Source: an uncultured Sutterella sp.
Lineage (GTDB): Bacteria; Pseudomonadota; Gammaproteobacteria; Burkholderiales; Burkholderiaceae_F
Assembly: GCA_900754475.1 (NCBI GenBank)
Contig: CAAECY010000049.1
Location: forward strand, 62,001 to 126,000
Direction: 5' to 3'
DNA: 64,000 nucleotides
Within the stretch, counting starts at the first letter, position 1. Each line of letters starts with the position of its first letter. Positions 17,230 to 26,752 of this stretch are shown here, one piece after another. The notes under the pieces are model-generated. The model had not been told where the DNA came from, did no database searches, and worked only from the letters and a program-made list of their open reading frames with translations. The translations under genes and the position numbers were made by a program.

Positions 17230-18408
17230 ATGCTATTCCGAGACCGAATGTGGAGCGTTCCGGGCGACGAAGCCTGGAGGCGTCGCGAAAAGACGCGCAA
17301 ACGCAAGGAATATACGCTTCAGGCCGTTTTGGTTCTGTTGCTCGTGGCGGTGTTGGCTTCGCTTTCTCTCAACGTGGCGGAAAATCTCGAAGCCAAGAAC
17401 ATCCGCAGCGGTTTTGATTTTCTCTTCGGCCCCGCGGGCTTTGACATCGGCGAAAAACTCATCGCATTTCAAAGCTCGGACGCGCTGTGGAAGGCGTTTC
17501 TGAACGGCCTCCTCAATACGCTTCGGGTGTCGTTCTGGGCGATTCTCTCGGCGACCGTTCTCGGCGTCGTCGTGGGCGCCATGCGAATTTCCTGTCATCC
17601 GATGCTGCGCTTTCTCGGTGCGGCCCACGTCGAGGCGTACCGCAACGTGCCGTTGCTCGTACTGCTCCTCGCGATCTACCTCGTCGTGACGGAGTTGCTC
17701 CCGGGCGTGCGTCAGGCCTGGCACATCGGCAACTGGATTTATCTCTCGAAGACGGGCCTTCTTTACGCCGCTCCTCTGATGGGGTTCAAGGCGGTGCTCT
17801 GCGGGCTCGGCGTCGGTCTGCTCGGCGCCTGGGCGGGCTACAAGGCGGCTCTGCGCCGCACGACGGGGCTCTTTGCGGGACTCGTGGGCCTCGCGGCCTT
17901 TGCCGTGACGTACGCGGTCGTTTGGGTGCTTTGCGGCGTCGTCGGCGGTTGGGACGCGCCCGTGGCCACGCGCTTTTCCATGCGCGGCGGCTCGCAGCTC
18001 ACGCCCGAATTTCTGACGATCTGGCTCGGCCTCACGATGTTCACCTCCGCCGCCATTGCCGAAATCGTTCGTGCGGGCGTGCAGGCGGTGCGTCCCGGGC
18101 AGTGGCATGCGGCCTACGCGCTCGGGCTCACGCGCGGCGAAACCGTGAGCTACGTGGTGTTCCCGCAGGCCATGCGTCTGGCGATTCCGCCCCTCGCGAG
18201 CCAGTACATGAACCTCACGAAGAATTCGTCTCTGGCGGTCATGGTGGGGTATCCCGACATCGTCAATATCGGCAACACGGCCATCAACGTGAGCGCTCAG
18301 GCGCTTGAGGTGATCGCCATCATCATGGCCGTCTATCTCACGATCAATTTGGTGATCGCGCTGATCATGAACGCCGTCAACGCCGTCATCATGAGGGCTC
18401 CGCAATGA
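17230..18408 (+). CDS. amino-acid ABC transporter permease (AapQ-like)
   Basis: Inner-membrane permease of 392 aa, long for a His/Glu/Gln-type permease and matching AapQ/BztB. It has a basic cytoplasmic N-terminus, a first helix (LQAVLVLLLVAVLASL), an extended periplasmic stretch and then the conserved permease core. The EAA-type loop that contacts the ATPase is near ALGLTRGETVSYVVFPQAMR, followed by IPPLASQYMNLTKNSSLAVM. Its stop overlaps the start of the next permease (ATGA), so the two are translationally coupled. The start at 17230 lacks a good ribosome-binding site; an ATG at 17248 is possible. Confidence 0.92.
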   Translation: MLFRDRMWSVPGDEAWRRREKTRKRKEYTLQAVLVLLLVAVLASLSLNVAENLEAKNIRSGFDFLFGPAGFDIGEKLIAFQSSDALWKAFLNGLLNTLRVSFWAILSATVLGVVVGAMRISCHPMLRFLGAAHVEAYRNVPLLVLLLAIYLVVTELLPGVRQAWHIGNWIYLSKTGLLYAAPLMGFKAVLCGLGVGLLGAWAGYKAALRRTTGLFAGLVGLAAFAVTYAVVWVLCGVVGGWDAPVATRFSMRGGSQLTPEFLTIWLGLTMFTSAAIAEIVRAGVQAVRPGQWHAAYALGLTRGETVSYVVFPQAMRLAIPPLASQYMNLTKNSSLAVMVGYPDIVNIGNTAINVSAQALEVIAIIMAVYLTINLVIALIMNAVNAVIMRAPQ

Positions 18409-19511
18409 GTGAGGTCACGCATCTCGAAGGAACGGGCCGAGCCGGCACGCTCGCTCTCGTTCGCAGCCGTTGGTTTTATTCTCCGTTCGCCTCGTTGCTG
18501 ACGATCGGCGTGGGAGCGCTCGTTGCGCTGGTCGTCTGGAAACTCGTCTCCTGGGGTCTCTGGAACGCCGTCTGGACGCCCGATCCGCAGGCCTGCCGCG
18601 AGGCCTCGGGCGCTTGCTGGGGGTTCGTCGCCGAGAAGTGGCGCCTGATTCTCTTCGGGCGCTACCCGCACGAGTTGCAGTGGCGACCCGCCGCCGCAAC
18701 GGCGGGCATCGTGTTCATGCTCGTCGTCACCGCGATTCCGGCTTTCTGGAACCGTCGCGGCGTCGTGTGGCTCCTTTGCGGTTGGGCGGCGGCCTTTTTC
18801 GCCTTCTTCGCGCTGATGCTCGGCGGGATTTTCGGCCTCTCGCCCATCTCCACGGACATGTGGGGCGGTCTGCCGCTCACGGTCGTTCTCACTCTCGTCG
18901 GGATGACCGCGTCGGCTCCGCTCGGCATTCTCCTCGCGCTCGGCCGCCGCAGCCGCATGCCGATCGTCTCCGCCCTCTCGACGGGCTACATCGAGCTCGT
19001 GCGCGGGGTCCCGCTCATTACGGTCCTCTTTGTGGCAACCTTCGTATTTCCGTTGGTGATGCCCGCGGATCTCGGTATTCCCGCCTTCTGGCGCGTGGCC
19101 GTCGGGATCACGCTCTTTCAGGCGGCCTATATGGCGGAAACCGTCCGAGGCGGTTTGCAAACGGTGCCCGCCGGCCAGATGAACGCCGCGGAGTCGCTCG
19201 GGCTCACCCGCCGGCAGGCCTACCTCTACGTAGTCCTGCCCCAGGCGCTCGTGGCCGTCATCCCGGCCTTCGTCAACAGTCTTCTCTCGTGCTTCATGGA
19301 CACGTCGCTCGTCACCATCGTTTCGATGTACGACCTGACGGGCAGTCTGAGGTTGGCGCTCGGGGATGCGATCTGGCGTGCGTTCTTCGTCGAAGGGTAC
19401 GTCTTCATCGCGCTCATTTACTTTGTCTCGAGCTTCCTGATCTCGCGCTACAGCCAGTGGCTCGAGGGCTATCTCACACAATCGAAAACCCGGTCCGGCG
19501 TTCCGGGTTGA
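18405..19511 (+). CDS. amino-acid ABC transporter permease (AapM-like)
   Basis: Second permease of the heterodimer, 368 aa. The N-terminal half has several helices and the C-terminal half is the conserved core: IELVRGVPLITVLFVA, AAYMAETVRGGLQTVPAGQM, the EAA loop ESLGLTRRQAYLYVVLPQAL and a final helix. It overlaps the preceding permease by 4 bp. The operon continues directly into a small unrelated gene 9 bp later; no ATP-binding subunit gene is present in the window, so an ATPase must come from elsewhere. Confidence 0.92.
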   Translation: MSEVTHLEGTGRAGTLALVRSRWFYSPFASLLTIGVGALVALVVWKLVSWGLWNAVWTPDPQACREASGACWGFVAEKWRLILFGRYPHELQWRPAAATAGIVFMLVVTAIPAFWNRRGVVWLLCGWAAAFFAFFALMLGGIFGLSPISTDMWGGLPLTVVLTLVGMTASAPLGILLALGRRSRMPIVSALSTGYIELVRGVPLITVLFVATFVFPLVMPADLGIPAFWRVAVGITLFQAAYMAETVRGGLQTVPAGQMNAAESLGLTRRQAYLYVVLPQALVAVIPAFVNSLLSCFMDTSLVTIVSMYDLTGSLRLALGDAIWRAFFVEGYVFIALIYFVSSFLISRYSQWLEGYLTQSKTRSGVPG

Positions 19512-19520
19512 GGAGGAAAG

Positions 19521-19982
19521 ATGCGCTTTTTCGAACACATCATCCGTATCGGCGGCCCCGGAATCGACCGCGAGGGCGTCGGAGAAGAACTGCTCGAGTA
19601 CGCCCGGCACCCGGAGCGTTACGTCCCCGGCCTCTCGAAGACGACGATCGACGAAGAGTCGGACGACGGCAACCGTACGACGCTGCGCCGCACGACCCGT
19701 TTCGGCACGGACTACGTTTTCCGTGAAACGGTGACGATCGAGCGCAACGAAGTACTCGAAATCGCCACGGCCGCAGGGAGCAATCATCCCGCTTCCCGCC
19801 ATACCGTTCGCATCGAAGAACCTGAAGTCGGGGCGCTTTTCCTTCGCTTCATTTACGACCAGGACACGACCGCCGAGGCGGATCCCCGGGTCGACGCGCT
19901 TCGACGCGATGCGTATGCGGCCAAGGACCAGGACGTGGTCGGCCGCATGCTCGAACGCCTGATCGCCCGTCGCGGCAACTGA
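19521..19982 (+). CDS. AtaL-like / DUF1857 SRPBCC protein
   Basis: A 153-aa soluble protein with a strong ribosome-binding site (GAGGAGGAAAG) just upstream. It begins MRFFEHIIRIGGPG, then has alternating strands (RTTRFGTDYVFRETVTIE, HTVRIEEPEVGALFLRF) and an amphipathic C-terminal helix, a pattern that fits the SRPBCC/Bet v1-like fold and DUF1857. Members of this fold bind hydrophobic ligands in a cavity; no function is known for this subgroup. It lies 9 bp after the second permease and 19 bp before tex, so it is probably co-transcribed with one or both. Confidence 0.6.
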   Translation: MRFFEHIIRIGGPGIDREGVGEELLEYARHPERYVPGLSKTTIDEESDDGNRTTLRRTTRFGTDYVFRETVTIERNEVLEIATAAGSNHPASRHTVRIEEPEVGALFLRFIYDQDTTAEADPRVDALRRDAYAAKDQDVVGRMLERLIARRGN

Positions 19983-20001
19983 GCGCGAAGGACGGACGTT
20001 C

Positions 20002-22296
20002 ATGGAACAACTGACGACGCGCACGGCCTCCCTGATCGCGGATGAAATTCGGTGTCGCCCCGACCAGGTCGTTGCGGCCGCCGCCCTGCTCGACGAGGGC
20101 AAAACCGTTCCGTTCGTCGCCCGCTACCGCAAGGAAGCAACGGGCGGATTGACCGACGCGCAGCTGCGCACGCTTGAAGAGCGTCTGATGTACCTGCGCG
20201 AACTCGACGAACGCCGCGCCGCGGTGACGGCGGCGATCGAAGCGCAGGGGAAGCTCACCGACGAACTGAAGCGCGACCTGGAGGCCGCTCAAACCAAGCA
20301 GGCGCTCGAAGACCTCTACGCGCCCTTCCGTTCGAAGCGCCGCACGCGCGCGGCCGCGGCCCGCGAGGCCGGGCTCGAACCCCTGGCCGACCGCATTCTC
20401 GAAACGCGCGCGGATCCGGAAACGGCGGCCGCCGACTTCGTGTCGGCGGAAAAGGGCGTGCCGGGCGTTGCCGAGGCGCTTTCGGGGGCTCGGGACATTC
20501 TCGCGGAGCGCTTCGCGCTTCAGCCCGAAGTGCGTCAGTCGCTGCGCGACTTTTACGCGCGTCGCGGCGACGTCGTCGCACGCGTTCGCGAAGGCAAGGA
20601 GGTCGAAGGGGAAAAGTACGCCGACTACTTCGACTTCCGCGAGCGCCTCGCGGACCTTCCCTCGCATCGCGCGCTCGCGCTTTTGCGCGGGCGGCGCGAC
20701 GACTTTCTCGACCTCGCGCTCGAACTCCCGGCCGACGAGGAGGGGCTCTCGCCCCATCCGGCCGAGGCGCTCGTCGCGCGCTTTTACGGCATCGCCGCCG
20801 ACTCCGCGCGTCCGGCGGACGCGTGGCTTCTCGGCGTGTGCCGCTGGGCCTGGCGCGTGAAAATCCGCACGAGCCTTCAGACGGAGTTGCTCGAAGCCCT
20901 GCGCGAGCGCGCCGAAGAGACCGCCATCGGCATCTTCGGCGACAACCTGCGGGATCTGCTGCTCGCTGCTCCGGCCGGGCATCGCGCCACGGTGGGGCTC
21001 GATCCGGGGTTCCGCACCGGGGTCAAGATGGCCGTGGTGGACGAAACGGGGAAGGTCGTGCATCACGACGTTCTGCAGTTCCACGCTGCGGGTGCGGGTG
21101 CCGCCGCGGCGGCACGCGCCAAACTGGCGGCTGTTTTGAAGCGCTACCGCTCGGAGTTCGTCGCGATCGGCAACGGCACCGCGAGCCGCGAAACGGTGGA
21201 AGCCGTGGGCGAGGTGCTCTCCGAAGAGCCGTCGATCGCCGCGCGTCGCGTGGTCGTGAGCGAAGCGGGCGCGTCGGTCTACTCCGCGTCGGAACTCGCC
21301 GAAAAGGAATTGCCCGGGCTCGACGTCAGCTACCGCGGCGCCGTTTCCATCGCCCGCCGACTGCAGGATCCGCTCGCCGAACTCGTTAAGATCGACCCGA
21401 AGGCGATCGGGGTCGGTCAGTACCAGCACGACGTCGACGCGGGGAAACTCGAGCGGCGTCTCGACGCCGTGGTCGAAGACTGCGTGAATTTCGTCGGCGT
21501 CGACGTCAATACGGCGAGCGTCGAGCTGCTTGCGCGCGTCGCGGGGCTCAGCCGCAGCGTGGCTCGGGAAATCGTCGCATACCGCGAGGCAAACGGCCTT
21601 TTTGCGAACCGCAACGACCTGAAGCGCGTTCCGCTGCTCGGTGCGGTGCGTTTCGAGCAGTGTGCGGGGTTCCTGCGCATCTCGGACGGCACGAACCCCT
21701 TGGATCGCACGGGCGTGCATCCGGAAGCCTACCCGGTGGTCGAGCGCCTGGTGGCGGCAAGCGGCGCCCGCACGATCGACGAGCTGATGGGAAACGCCGA
21801 AAAGCTGAAGAGCCTGCACGCTCGGGACTTCGTCGACGATCGCTTCGGGCTTCCTACCGTGCTCGACATTCTCAAAGAGCTGGAGAAGCCCGGGCGCGAC
21901 CCGCGAGCGGTCTTCACGGCGCCCGTCTACGACGACGCCATCCGCACGATGGAAGATTTGAAGCCCGGCATGGAGCTTGAGGGAACGGTCACGAACGTCG
22001 CCGCCTTCGGTGCGTTCGTCGATCTGGGCGTGCACGAGAACGGGCTCGTCCACATCTCGGACCTGGCCGACACCTTCGTGAAGGATCCCCGCGACGTCGT
22101 TCGCGTCGGGATGGTCGTCAAGGTGCGCGTGCTCGACGTCGACCTGAAGCGCCGTCGCATCGCGCTTACGATGCGCACGCGCCCGAAGGGCGAGGCGGGA
22201 CCCCGTCGGGCCCCGACGGGGCGTCGCGAGGAGGCGCCCCGCGCCCGAACGCAAACGGCGCTCGGTGCGGCTTTCGCGGCGCTCAAGAAGCGCTGA
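20002..22296 (+). CDS. tex: Tex family RNA-binding transcription accessory protein
   Basis: Tex (764 aa) is a cytoplasmic nucleic-acid-binding protein related to eukaryotic Spt6. Domains in order: N-terminal helical Tex domain (VPFVARYRKEATGGLTD, residues ~1-200), YqgF/RuvC-like domain (TVGLDPGFRTGVKMAVVD, ~residue 330), helix-hairpin-helix region (~500-560, VNTASVELLARVAGLS) and a C-terminal S1 RNA-binding domain (GMELEGTVTNVAAFGAFVDL). A basic tail follows. Length and order are normal. It ends at a strong bidirectional terminator. Confidence 0.96.
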   Translation: MEQLTTRTASLIADEIRCRPDQVVAAAALLDEGKTVPFVARYRKEATGGLTDAQLRTLEERLMYLRELDERRAAVTAAIEAQGKLTDELKRDLEAAQTKQALEDLYAPFRSKRRTRAAAAREAGLEPLADRILETRADPETAAADFVSAEKGVPGVAEALSGARDILAERFALQPEVRQSLRDFYARRGDVVARVREGKEVEGEKYADYFDFRERLADLPSHRALALLRGRRDDFLDLALELPADEEGLSPHPAEALVARFYGIAADSARPADAWLLGVCRWAWRVKIRTSLQTELLEALRERAEETAIGIFGDNLRDLLLAAPAGHRATVGLDPGFRTGVKMAVVDETGKVVHHDVLQFHAAGAGAAAAARAKLAAVLKRYRSEFVAIGNGTASRETVEAVGEVLSEEPSIAARRVVVSEAGASVYSASELAEKELPGLDVSYRGAVSIARRLQDPLAELVKIDPKAIGVGQYQHDVDAGKLERRLDAVVEDCVNFVGVDVNTASVELLARVAGLSRSVAREIVAYREANGLFANRNDLKRVPLLGAVRFEQCAGFLRISDGTNPLDRTGVHPEAYPVVERLVAASGARTIDELMGNAEKLKSLHARDFVDDRFGLPTVLDILKELEKPGRDPRAVFTAPVYDDAIRTMEDLKPGMELEGTVTNVAAFGAFVDLGVHENGLVHISDLADTFVKDPRDVVRVGMVVKVRVLDVDLKRRRIALTMRTRPKGEAGPRRAPTGRREEAPRARTQTALGAAFAALKKR

Positions 22297-22305
22297 CGGC
22301 AAAAG

Positions 22306-22341
22306 AAACCCCCGCGGACCGTTTCGGACTGCGGGGGTTCT
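22306..22341. terminator. bidirectional terminator between tex and uraA
   Basis: Stem AAACCCCCGC / GCGGGGGTTC with a 15-nt loop. T-rich sequence follows on the plus strand (TTCTTC) and on the minus strand (TTTCTTTT), serving both convergent genes. Confidence 0.8.
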
Positions 22342-22392
22342 TCATTCGGGGGCGTCCGTCGGACGCCCCGGGGACGCGCACCGAAGGCGTTC

Positions 22393-23712
22393 TCAGGCCT
22401 TCGTGTCGTCGAGCTGCACTTCGCTCGGCTCTTCGGACTTTTCACCCGCCTGCATGATGGCATTGAGGATGATCGCACCGAAGGTCGCGGTACCGATGCC
22501 GCCGAGGATGAAGCCGCCGATATTCAGCGTGAAGTCACCCCCGCCGAGAATCAGCGTGACGGCCGCGACGATCAGGTTGCGGCTGTTGCCGAAGTCGACG
22601 TGGTTGACCACCCAAACGCGGGCGCCCGCCACGGCGATGAGACCGAACACGACGATCGACGTGCCGCCGAGAAGCGGCTGGGGAATCGTTTGAATCACGG
22701 CGCCGAACTTCGGCGAGAAGCCGAGGATGATGGCAAGAAGGGCGGCCACCGGGAAGATGAGCGTCGAGTAGACGCGCGTGGCGGCCATCACGCCGATGTT
22801 TTCCCCGTACGTCGTTACGCCCGTACCGCCCACGGAGCCCGAAATCATCGTGGCGATGCCGTCGCCGAGGAAGGCACGGCCCATGTAGGGGTCGAGGTTG
22901 CGGCCCGTCATGGCGGTGACGGCTTTGACGTGACCGAGGTTTTCGCCCACGAGAATGATCACGACGGGCACGATGAGGGAGACGGCCGACATCGAGAATT
23001 CCGGCGTGGTGAGCGTCGGAAGACCGAACCAGGCGGCGTCGGCGATCTTCTGGAAGTCGATCGGCGTGCCGAGACCCATGCCGTTCGTGAGCACGGCGTA
23101 GATGGCGTACGCAATGGCCAGCCCCACCAGAATCAGAAGCTTCTGCACGAGCCCGCGCGTATAGACGGCCACGCCGCCCACGCAGATGACGGTCATGAGG
23201 GCGATGAGCGCGTCAAAGGTCGTCGGACCGACGCTCTTCACGGCCGTGGGGGCGAGGTTGAGACCGATCACGGCCACGACCGCACCCGTCACGACGGGCG
23301 GCATCAGACGCTCGATCCACTTCACGCCCGTCGACATGACGATGAGACCCACCAGGGCGTACACGGCACCGCAGGCGATGATCCCCCCGAGCGCGACGCC
23401 GATGTTGGGATTGGGGCCGGAGCCCGCCACATAGCCCGTCGCCGCGATGACGACGCCGATGAAGGCGAACGAGGAGCCCAGATAGCTCGGAACGTGCCCG
23501 CCCACCAAAACAAAAAAAATGAGCGTCCCGATGCCGCTCATCAATACCGCGAGATTGGGGTCGAACCCCATAAGAAGCGGTGCCAAAACCGTGGAGCCGA
23601 ACATGGCCACGACGTGCTGAACGCCCATCGCGAACGTCTGCCCGGCGGGCAGGCGTTCGTCGGGGGCGATCACGCCTTCGGTCTTCAATTGCCAATTGGG
23701 AAAGTAGCTCAT
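22393..23712 (-). CDS. uraA: uracil/xanthine permease (NCS2 family)
   Basis: A 439-aa nucleobase:proton symporter with about 14 hydrophobic segments. Signatures of the NCS2/UraA family are FAMGVQHVVAMFGSTVLAPL, the QH pair in helix 1, GENLGHVKAVTAMTGR (conserved Glu) and GSVGGTGVTTYGENIGVMAA. The start is placed at the ATG of MSYFPNWQL, because betaproteobacterial homologues begin with a YFP(N/S)W segment; an open frame extends further upstream without a better site. The uracil assignment rests on similarity to UraA-type rather than UacT/PurP-type members. Confidence 0.88.
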   Translation of the reverse strand: MSYFPNWQLKTEGVIAPDERLPAGQTFAMGVQHVVAMFGSTVLAPLLMGFDPNLAVLMSGIGTLIFFVLVGGHVPSYLGSSFAFIGVVIAATGYVAGSGPNPNIGVALGGIIACGAVYALVGLIVMSTGVKWIERLMPPVVTGAVVAVIGLNLAPTAVKSVGPTTFDALIALMTVICVGGVAVYTRGLVQKLLILVGLAIAYAIYAVLTNGMGLGTPIDFQKIADAAWFGLPTLTTPEFSMSAVSLIVPVVIILVGENLGHVKAVTAMTGRNLDPYMGRAFLGDGIATMISGSVGGTGVTTYGENIGVMAATRVYSTLIFPVAALLAIILGFSPKFGAVIQTIPQPLLGGTSIVVFGLIAVAGARVWVVNHVDFGNSRNLIVAAVTLILGGGDFTLNIGGFILGGIGTATFGAIILNAIMQAGEKSEEPSEVQLDDTKA

Positions 23713-23949
23713 GGAAAGATCTCTGAGGGTGGAGGACTCCGTCGAAACGGGGTCGCGCTGAACAAACCGATCCATTGTAGTCGTCCGCCGCAACGAAGCG
23801 CCACGAACCGAAGTCGCCTTCGCGTACGCGTGCGCGCGGACCGCCCGCAAACGACGAGGTCGTACGGGGTCGGTGTTAAAATGTCGGCCCTTTCGACACG
23901 ACTCCGTCGCCTTCTTTGCGCGGAGCGGCTCTTACCCACAGGTACTTTC

Positions 23950-25554
23950 ATGACGAGTCCCAATCCGGCGCTCGTGCGCGACGTCGAAGAACGCCGCACC
24001 TTCGCCATCATCTCCCATCCGGACGCCGGTAAAACGACGCTCACGGAAAAGCTCCTGCTCTTCGGCGGTGCCATTCAGATGGCGGGCGCCGTCAAGGGGC
24101 GCAAAGCTTCCCGTCACGCCACGTCGGACTGGATGGAAGTGGAAAAGCAACGCGGGATTTCCGTGACGAGTTCGGTCATGCAGTTCCGCTACGCGAACCA
24201 CGTGATCAACCTGCTCGACACCCCGGGTCACGAAGACTTCTCCGAGGACACGTACCGCGTGCTGACGGCCGTCGACGCGGCCGTCATGGTGATCGACGCC
24301 GCCAAGGGCGTCGAAGCCCAGACGATCAAGCTGCTCGAAGTTTGCCGTCTTCGCAAGACCCCCATCATCACGTTCATCAACAAGCTCGACCGCGAAGTGC
24401 GCGATCCGCTCGATCTGCTCGGCGAAATCGAGAACGTGTTGAAGCTGCAGTGCGTTCCGATCACGTGGCCGATCGGCATGGGGAAGACCTTCCGCGGCGT
24501 CTTCTCGCTGCTCAACAACCGGCTCGTGCGCTTTACGGCGGGTGAAGAGCGCCTGACCGAAGATCGCGAGACGATCGAGGGACTCGACAACCCCGAGCTC
24601 GACCGGCTCTTCCCGATGGAAATGCCCTACGTGCGCGAATCGATCGAACTCGTGCAGGGCGCGACCGAACCCTTTAGCCTCGAGAAGTTCCTCGCCGGCG
24701 AACAGAGTCCCGTCTTCTTCGGCTCCGGGGTGAACAACTTCGGCGTTCAGGACGTGCTCGACGCGCTCGTCGAGTGGGCTCCGTCGCCGCAGCCGCGCGA
24801 CGGCGGCGCGCGTATGGTGGAACCCACCGAAGAGCCCTTCTCGGGGTTCGTCTTCAAGATCCAGGCGAACATGGACCCGCGTCACCGCGACCGCATCGCG
24901 TTCTTCCGCGTGTGCTCTGGCCGCTATCAGCAGGGGATGAAGGTCTTTCACGTGCGCGAAGGGCGCGACATGAAGATCGCCAACGCCCTTACCTTCATGG
25001 CCCAGGACCGCGTGGTCATGACGGATGCCGTGGCGGGCGACATCATCGGGATCTACAACCACGGGCAGCTCCACATCGGCGACACGCTCACGGGTGGGGA
25101 ACGCCTCGGCTTCACCGGGATTCCGAACTTCGCTCCGGAACTCTTCCGCGGCGCGCGCAGCAAGGACCCCTTCAAGGCGAAGCAGCTCCAGAAGGGCCTG
25201 CAGGAACTCGGCGAAGAGGGGGCCATTCAGGTCTTCACCAACGACCTCGGGCACATCCTGCTCGGCGCCGTCGGTCAGCTGCAGTTCGAGATCGTGGCCC
25301 AGCGACTCGCCACCGAGTACAAGGTCGACGCCATCTACGAAGGCACCGACGTCTCGACGGCGCGCTGGCTCTCGTTCCCCGACGACAAGACGAAGCGCGA
25401 CTTCGAAGCCGAACAGGCGGCGCGTCTTGCGACCGACGTCAACGGCAACGTCGTCTACCTGGCCACGTCGATCTACAACCTGGAGACCACGATGAAGCAC
25501 TGGCCTCAGGTGACGTTCCACACGACGCGTGAAATGAGCCAGAAGTTCGATTGA
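23950..25554 (+). CDS. prfC: peptide chain release factor 3
   Basis: Class II release factor GTPase of 534 aa that removes RF1/RF2 from the ribosome after termination. G motifs: AIISHPDAGKTTLTEKLL (G1), a G2 threonine in RGISVTSS, LLDTPGHEDFSED (G3) and TFINKLDRE (G4). The EF-Tu-like domain 2 and the RF3-specific C-terminal domain follow (PNFAPELFRGARSKDPFK, GAVGQLQFEIVAQRL). The ATG at 23950 gives the standard N-terminus (MTSPNPALVRDVEERRTFA). Confidence 0.97.
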   Translation: MTSPNPALVRDVEERRTFAIISHPDAGKTTLTEKLLLFGGAIQMAGAVKGRKASRHATSDWMEVEKQRGISVTSSVMQFRYANHVINLLDTPGHEDFSEDTYRVLTAVDAAVMVIDAAKGVEAQTIKLLEVCRLRKTPIITFINKLDREVRDPLDLLGEIENVLKLQCVPITWPIGMGKTFRGVFSLLNNRLVRFTAGEERLTEDRETIEGLDNPELDRLFPMEMPYVRESIELVQGATEPFSLEKFLAGEQSPVFFGSGVNNFGVQDVLDALVEWAPSPQPRDGGARMVEPTEEPFSGFVFKIQANMDPRHRDRIAFFRVCSGRYQQGMKVFHVREGRDMKIANALTFMAQDRVVMTDAVAGDIIGIYNHGQLHIGDTLTGGERLGFTGIPNFAPELFRGARSKDPFKAKQLQKGLQELGEEGAIQVFTNDLGHILLGAVGQLQFEIVAQRLATEYKVDAIYEGTDVSTARWLSFPDDKTKRDFEAEQAARLATDVNGNVVYLATSIYNLETTMKHWPQVTFHTTREMSQKFD

Positions 25555-25575
25555 TCTTCGGGTCGTTTCCAAGAT

Positions 25576-25609
25576 AAAAAGGGCGCGGAAAATTCCGCGC
25601 CCTTTTTTT
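25576..25609. terminator. bidirectional terminator between prfC and hydE
   Basis: Perfect 11-bp stem GGGCGCGGAAT-type arms with flanking A5 and T7 runs, suitable for transcription from either side. It separates convergent prfC and hydE. Confidence 0.9.
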
Positions 25610-25624
25610 CGGCGTTCGGGGGCC

Positions 25625-26752
25625 TCAGGCGGTTCGAGCCGCCCAGCGGCGGGAGGAGCCGAGGAGGTTGAGCCCGAGCGTGCGTCCCGTCATTTCGACG
25701 ATGTTGCGCTCGACGAGCACGTTCGATTCGGGACCGACTTCGGTGCCCGCCTTGTTGTCGTAGAGCTGATAGGAGGCGCGCGTCGTTTGCGGCGTGATGT
25801 TCGGCATGATGACGTTGCAGCCGTGACGAATGCCCCGCACGCGCCCGTTGGGCTCCAGGGTTTCGAGCGCGGTGGCGGCCGCGATGTTGATGTCGGGCAT
25901 CACGAGGCGGGTCGTGCTGATCATGTTGAGGGCGAGCTGCATGAGGGGGCGCTTTTCCATCATGCCGAGCGCGGTCATGTCCGCGCCGTTGCTCGTGATG
26001 TAGGGGCCCATGCCGATCATGTCGGCGCCCACCTCGCCGAACGTGCGGATGTCGCGCATGAGGTCTTCGAGCGTCTGCCCGGGCAGACCGATCATGACGC
26101 CGGTGCCCACCTGGTAGCCCGCGCGCCGCAGGTCGCGCAGCGCCTGATAGCGGTGTTCGAGGATCTTTTCGTGCTTGCCCGGCGTCGAGTGCAGTTCCGC
26201 AAAGAGTCGGGGGTTGCTCGACTCGATGCGAAGGAGGTAGCGCAAGCCCGTCGGATTGCCGCTCGCTTCGGCCCACTCCTTGTAGACCTCGTACGTCTGC
26301 TCCCCGAGACTCAGCGTGACGCCGAGACCCGTGGGAAGCTCCTCGCAGACCGTTTCCTTGTGAATGCGCTCCAGAAGTCGGGAGATCCAGGCGATCCACT
26401 TCGGGTCGCGGCGTTCGCCCGCCTGAATGGCGATCGAACCGTAGCCCTCTTTGAGCGCGTGCAGGGCGCACGCGACGATGCTCTCTTCCGTGAGCGTGTA
26501 GCGTTCGACCGTGTGGTTGTCCTTGCGAATGCCGCAGTAGCGGCAGTTGGCCGTGCAGATGTTGCTCACCTCGATGAGGCCGCGCAGGTAGACGTTGTTG
26601 CCCGTCTTTTCGGTCGTTACGTCGAAGGCGCGTTGACGCAGCGCTTCGCATTCCTCGGGGTCCGTCAGGCCGAGGAGGCGAACGATGTCGTCGTCCGAGA
26701 ATTCGGTCTGCGCGAGCAGTTCGGACAGGGGCTTCGTGGACGTTGCGGTCAT
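25625..26752 (-). CDS. hydE: [FeFe]-hydrogenase H-cluster maturase HydE (radical SAM)
   Basis: Radical-SAM enzyme needed to build the 2Fe subcluster of [FeFe] hydrogenase. At 375 aa it has the CxxxCxxC cluster motif in SNICTANCRYCGIRKDN, the HydE/BioB-like barrel and GERRDPKWI near the first strands. Further HydE features are LRIESSNPRLFAELH, VGTGVMIGLPGQTLEDL and HGCNVIMPNITP. It lacks the C-terminal extension that identifies HydG. The start overlaps the hydF stop (ATGA), indicating coupled translation. HydG, the third maturase, is not in the window. Confidence 0.94.
   Translation of the reverse strand: MTATSTKPLSELLAQTEFSDDDIVRLLGLTDPEECEALRQRAFDVTTEKTGNNVYLRGLIEVSNICTANCRYCGIRKDNHTVERYTLTEESIVACALHALKEGYGSIAIQAGERRDPKWIAWISRLLERIHKETVCEELPTGLGVTLSLGEQTYEVYKEWAEASGNPTGLRYLLRIESSNPRLFAELHSTPGKHEKILEHRYQALRDLRRAGYQVGTGVMIGLPGQTLEDLMRDIRTFGEVGADMIGMGPYITSNGADMTALGMMEKRPLMQLALNMISTTRLVMPDINIAAATALETLEPNGRVRGIRHGCNVIMPNITPQTTRASYQLYDNKAGTEVGPESNVLVERNIVEMTGRTLGLNLLGSSRRWAARTA

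Noticed and set aside
23925..23945. CTTACCCACAGG upstream of prfC resembles a DnaA box.
   Set aside because: A single imperfect match with no cluster, no AT-rich unwinding region and no dnaA or dnaN nearby.
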